Source: Acidobacteriaceae bacterium (lineage in GTDB: Bacteria > Acidobacteriota > Terriglobia > Terriglobales > SbA1). From it: a DNA stretch of 7,022 nucleotides. Below the pieces are notes generated by a model. It was given only the letters and a program-made list of their open reading frames with translations, made no database searches and had not been told where the DNA came from. The stretch lies in assembly GCA_003156615.1 (NCBI GenBank), contig PMHI01000389.1, positions 1 to 7,022 of the forward strand, read 5' to 3'. How positions within the stretch are numbered: position 1 is the stretch's first letter; every line of letters starts with the position of its first letter. Below are positions 5,667-7,022 of this stretch, in pieces. A program made the translations under genes and the position numbers.

Positions 5667-7022
5667 TTACTTCTGCGCCACCAACTGCTTTGCGCGGCTC
5701 AGCTCCGGGCGCGTGGAGTTTGAGCCGTCACAGACTTTCAGCAACAGCGCATAGTATTCCGTGGCGTCCGCCTGCATGCCGGCGGCTTCGGCGGCGCGGG
5801 CTGCGCCGTAGAGGCCGTCGAAGCGGTTGGGATGCAGCTTCAGGTCGGTCTGATATTCGGCCAGGGCCTGCTGCGGGCGCTTGGCCTCGAGCAGGATGTC
5901 GGCGATCATTTCGCGGGCGGGAGCGCCGTCCGGTTCGTCACCAATAGTATCCTCTTTGTCGGCTATCGGACGAAGCGCTTCGACGGCGTCATCGTATTTG
6001 CCCTCGGCGAAGGCCAGCCAGGCCTGGGCTTCCTTGCGGTCGCCTTCTACGGCGGCGGCAAAGTCTGATTTTTCGGCTTCGCGCTTTTTATAAATGCGCT
6101 CAATCTCTGCGATATCCTTGCGCACGTCGTCCGGCTTGTGCAGATGGGCTGACCCAATGGCCCGAGCCCAGAAAATCATCGAATATTCCGCCGTGCCCGC
6201 AACCTCGGTGGGAGGCAGCGCTGCCGCGGCGGGCCAGTCGTGCATCTCGATGGGATACAGCGCGCTGAGATGCGCCAGAGTGGCCGCGTGGGGGTCGTAG
6301 CCTTTGCCATACATATCGTCTTTCTTGTTGGGCATGGCGCGGATCTCTTCAATCAGGGCTTTGGCATCGGCTTCGCGTCCGCTTTGCATGTAGGCGTAGA
6401 AGAGAAAATCCATGGCGTGGAACTGGTGGCCTTCGCCGCCCATGTGCATGGCGGCGGTTTTGCGGGTGGCTGCGATGGAGGCCAGGTTTGAGTTGATATC
6501 GTCCTGCCAGAGGCCGACGCGCGCGAAGATATGGGAAGGCATGTGCAAGGCGTGCGGGGCCACGGGCGCGACCTGCGCGTAACGGCGGGCGGCGGGCAAG
6601 CCGAGTTGGGCGAGTTGCGGCTTGTCGTAGGCGTGGATCAGGTAGTGGGCCACGCCGGGATGGTCGGGCTCGGTGGCGAAGAGCTGCTCCAGGATCGCCG
6701 CCGCTTGCTTGCGATTTGCGAAAGTTGCGTCCTCGTGCGGTTCGGAGGCGAGCAGGGAGAGCGCGTAGAAAACCGCGGCTTCGTGGTCGTCAGGGTAGGT
6801 CTCGTAAACCTTCTTCATCGCGTCGGAGTACGCCTTGGCGCGAGCGTCGTGCTTGAGGTTCTTGGAATCGCTGTAGAAGGCTGCGATGGCCGCGATATAC
6901 GCCTTCTCGCGCGGAGTGGTCGGGCCGTCAGTGGTTTTCGCCGTATGAACTTCGTCGAGGCCGTGCTGGATGACCTTCTTGTCCGGCTCGTTCCACAGTT
7001 GGTGCCACAGGCTCATGGCCAG
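5667..7022 (-). CDS. TPR-like repeat protein of an uncharacterised family, N-terminus outside window
   Basis: The visible part is 451 residues ending at TAA (5669-5667). The frame stays open to the right edge (Leu-Ala before the first Met at 7016), and 'LAMSLWHQLWNEPD' looks like the interior of a TPR (family pattern 'WG.AMS..H.LW..PD'), so this Met is probably not the start. Helical hairpin repeats run throughout. Counting that Met as 1, examples are residues 61-101 ('AKAYSDAMKKVYETYPDDHEA' across 61-81, then a second helix), 105-137 ('AAAILEQLFATEPDHPGVAH'), and near the C-terminus 'ALAEYQTDLKLHPNRFDGLY' with 'GAARAAEAAG'. The most distinctive block is 'HPGVAHYLIHAYDKPQLA' (about 119-136), then 'APHALHMPSHIFARVGLW' (about 152-169), and 'GEGHQFHAMDFLFYAYMQ' (about 194-211), rich in His. 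TPRs are protein-interaction scaffolds; the His clusters hint at metal binding, but that is inference. An N-terminal signal peptide, if present, lies outside. It is convergent with the LPS block and probably independent. Confidence 0.85.
   Translation of the reverse strand: MAMSLWHQLWNEPDKKVIQHGLDEVHTAKTTDGPTTPREKAYIAAIAAFYSDSKNLKHDARAKAYSDAMKKVYETYPDDHEAAVFYALSLLASEPHEDATFANRKQAAAILEQLFATEPDHPGVAHYLIHAYDKPQLAQLGLPAARRYAQVAPVAPHALHMPSHIFARVGLWQDDINSNLASIAATRKTAAMHMGGEGHQFHAMDFLFYAYMQSGREADAKALIEEIRAMPNKKDDMYGKGYDPHAATLAHLSALYPIEMHDWPAAAALPPTEVAGTAEYSMIFWARAIGSAHLHKPDDVRKDIAEIERIYKKREAEKSDFAAAVEGDRKEAQAWLAFAEGKYDDAVEALRPIADKEDTIGDEPDGAPAREMIADILLEAKRPQQALAEYQTDLKLHPNRFDGLYGAARAAEAAGMQADATEYYALLLKVCDGSNSTRPELSRAKQLVAQK

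Noticed and set aside
5446..5754. Plus-strand ORF of 102 residues bridging the unknown gene and the TPR gene
   Set aside because: It overlaps both supported genes out of frame and has no good start signal; only its short VFVAYF echo was kept as an observation.
1..7022. CRISPR array, tRNA, insertion sequence or phage element
   Set aside because: No regularly spaced repeats, cloverleaf-like segments, terminal inverted repeats or transposase/integrase motifs were seen on either strand.

Overview
The window is GC-rich Gram-negative chromosomal DNA. Five of its seven genes make the lipid A / inner-core part of lipopolysaccharide (LPS), so the organism builds a diderm outer membrane with Kdo and heptose. 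The gene order (Kdo transferase, LpxK, separate heptose kinase and adenylyltransferase, heptosyltransferase I, membrane methyltransferase) and the flavour of the proteins, including the TPR protein at the right end, suggest an Acidobacteriota-like soil bacterium. That placement is inference from impression and was not tested by search.

Layout. Positions 1-5108 on the plus strand form one compact, co-directional block that looks like an operon: waaA (3' part only; the 5' end lies left of the window), lpxK, a PfkB-family heptose-7-phosphate kinase (hldA-like), a heptose-1-phosphate nucleotidyltransferase (hldC/rfaE2-like), waaC, and an isoprenylcysteine-methyltransferase-like membrane protein. 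Two junctions are 4-base stop/start overlaps (ATGA at 867-870, GTGA at 3422-3425), and the remaining gaps are about 4 to 41 bases. A small gene of unknown function (5135-5551) follows 26 bases later on the same strand. A convergent minus-strand gene (5667-7022, N-terminus beyond the right edge) encodes a TPR-like protein of an uncharacterised family.

How the genes fit together. LpxK phosphorylates the lipid A disaccharide at 4' and WaaA attaches Kdo to it. The kinase and nucleotidyltransferase make activated heptose, and WaaC adds the first heptose to Kdo. In E. coli the kinase and nucleotidyltransferase are fused as HldE; here they are two separate genes. The other heptose genes (gmhA, gmhB, hldD) are not in the window.

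The points most worth a second look are: the divergent PfkB kinase, which lacks the lysines of two usual HldE motifs; the methyltransferase at the end of the core block; the 138-residue orphan with a possible decayed echo of its C-terminus just downstream; and the histidine-rich TPR-family protein. I found no CRISPR array, tRNA, rRNA, insertion sequence or convincing novel multi-gene system.
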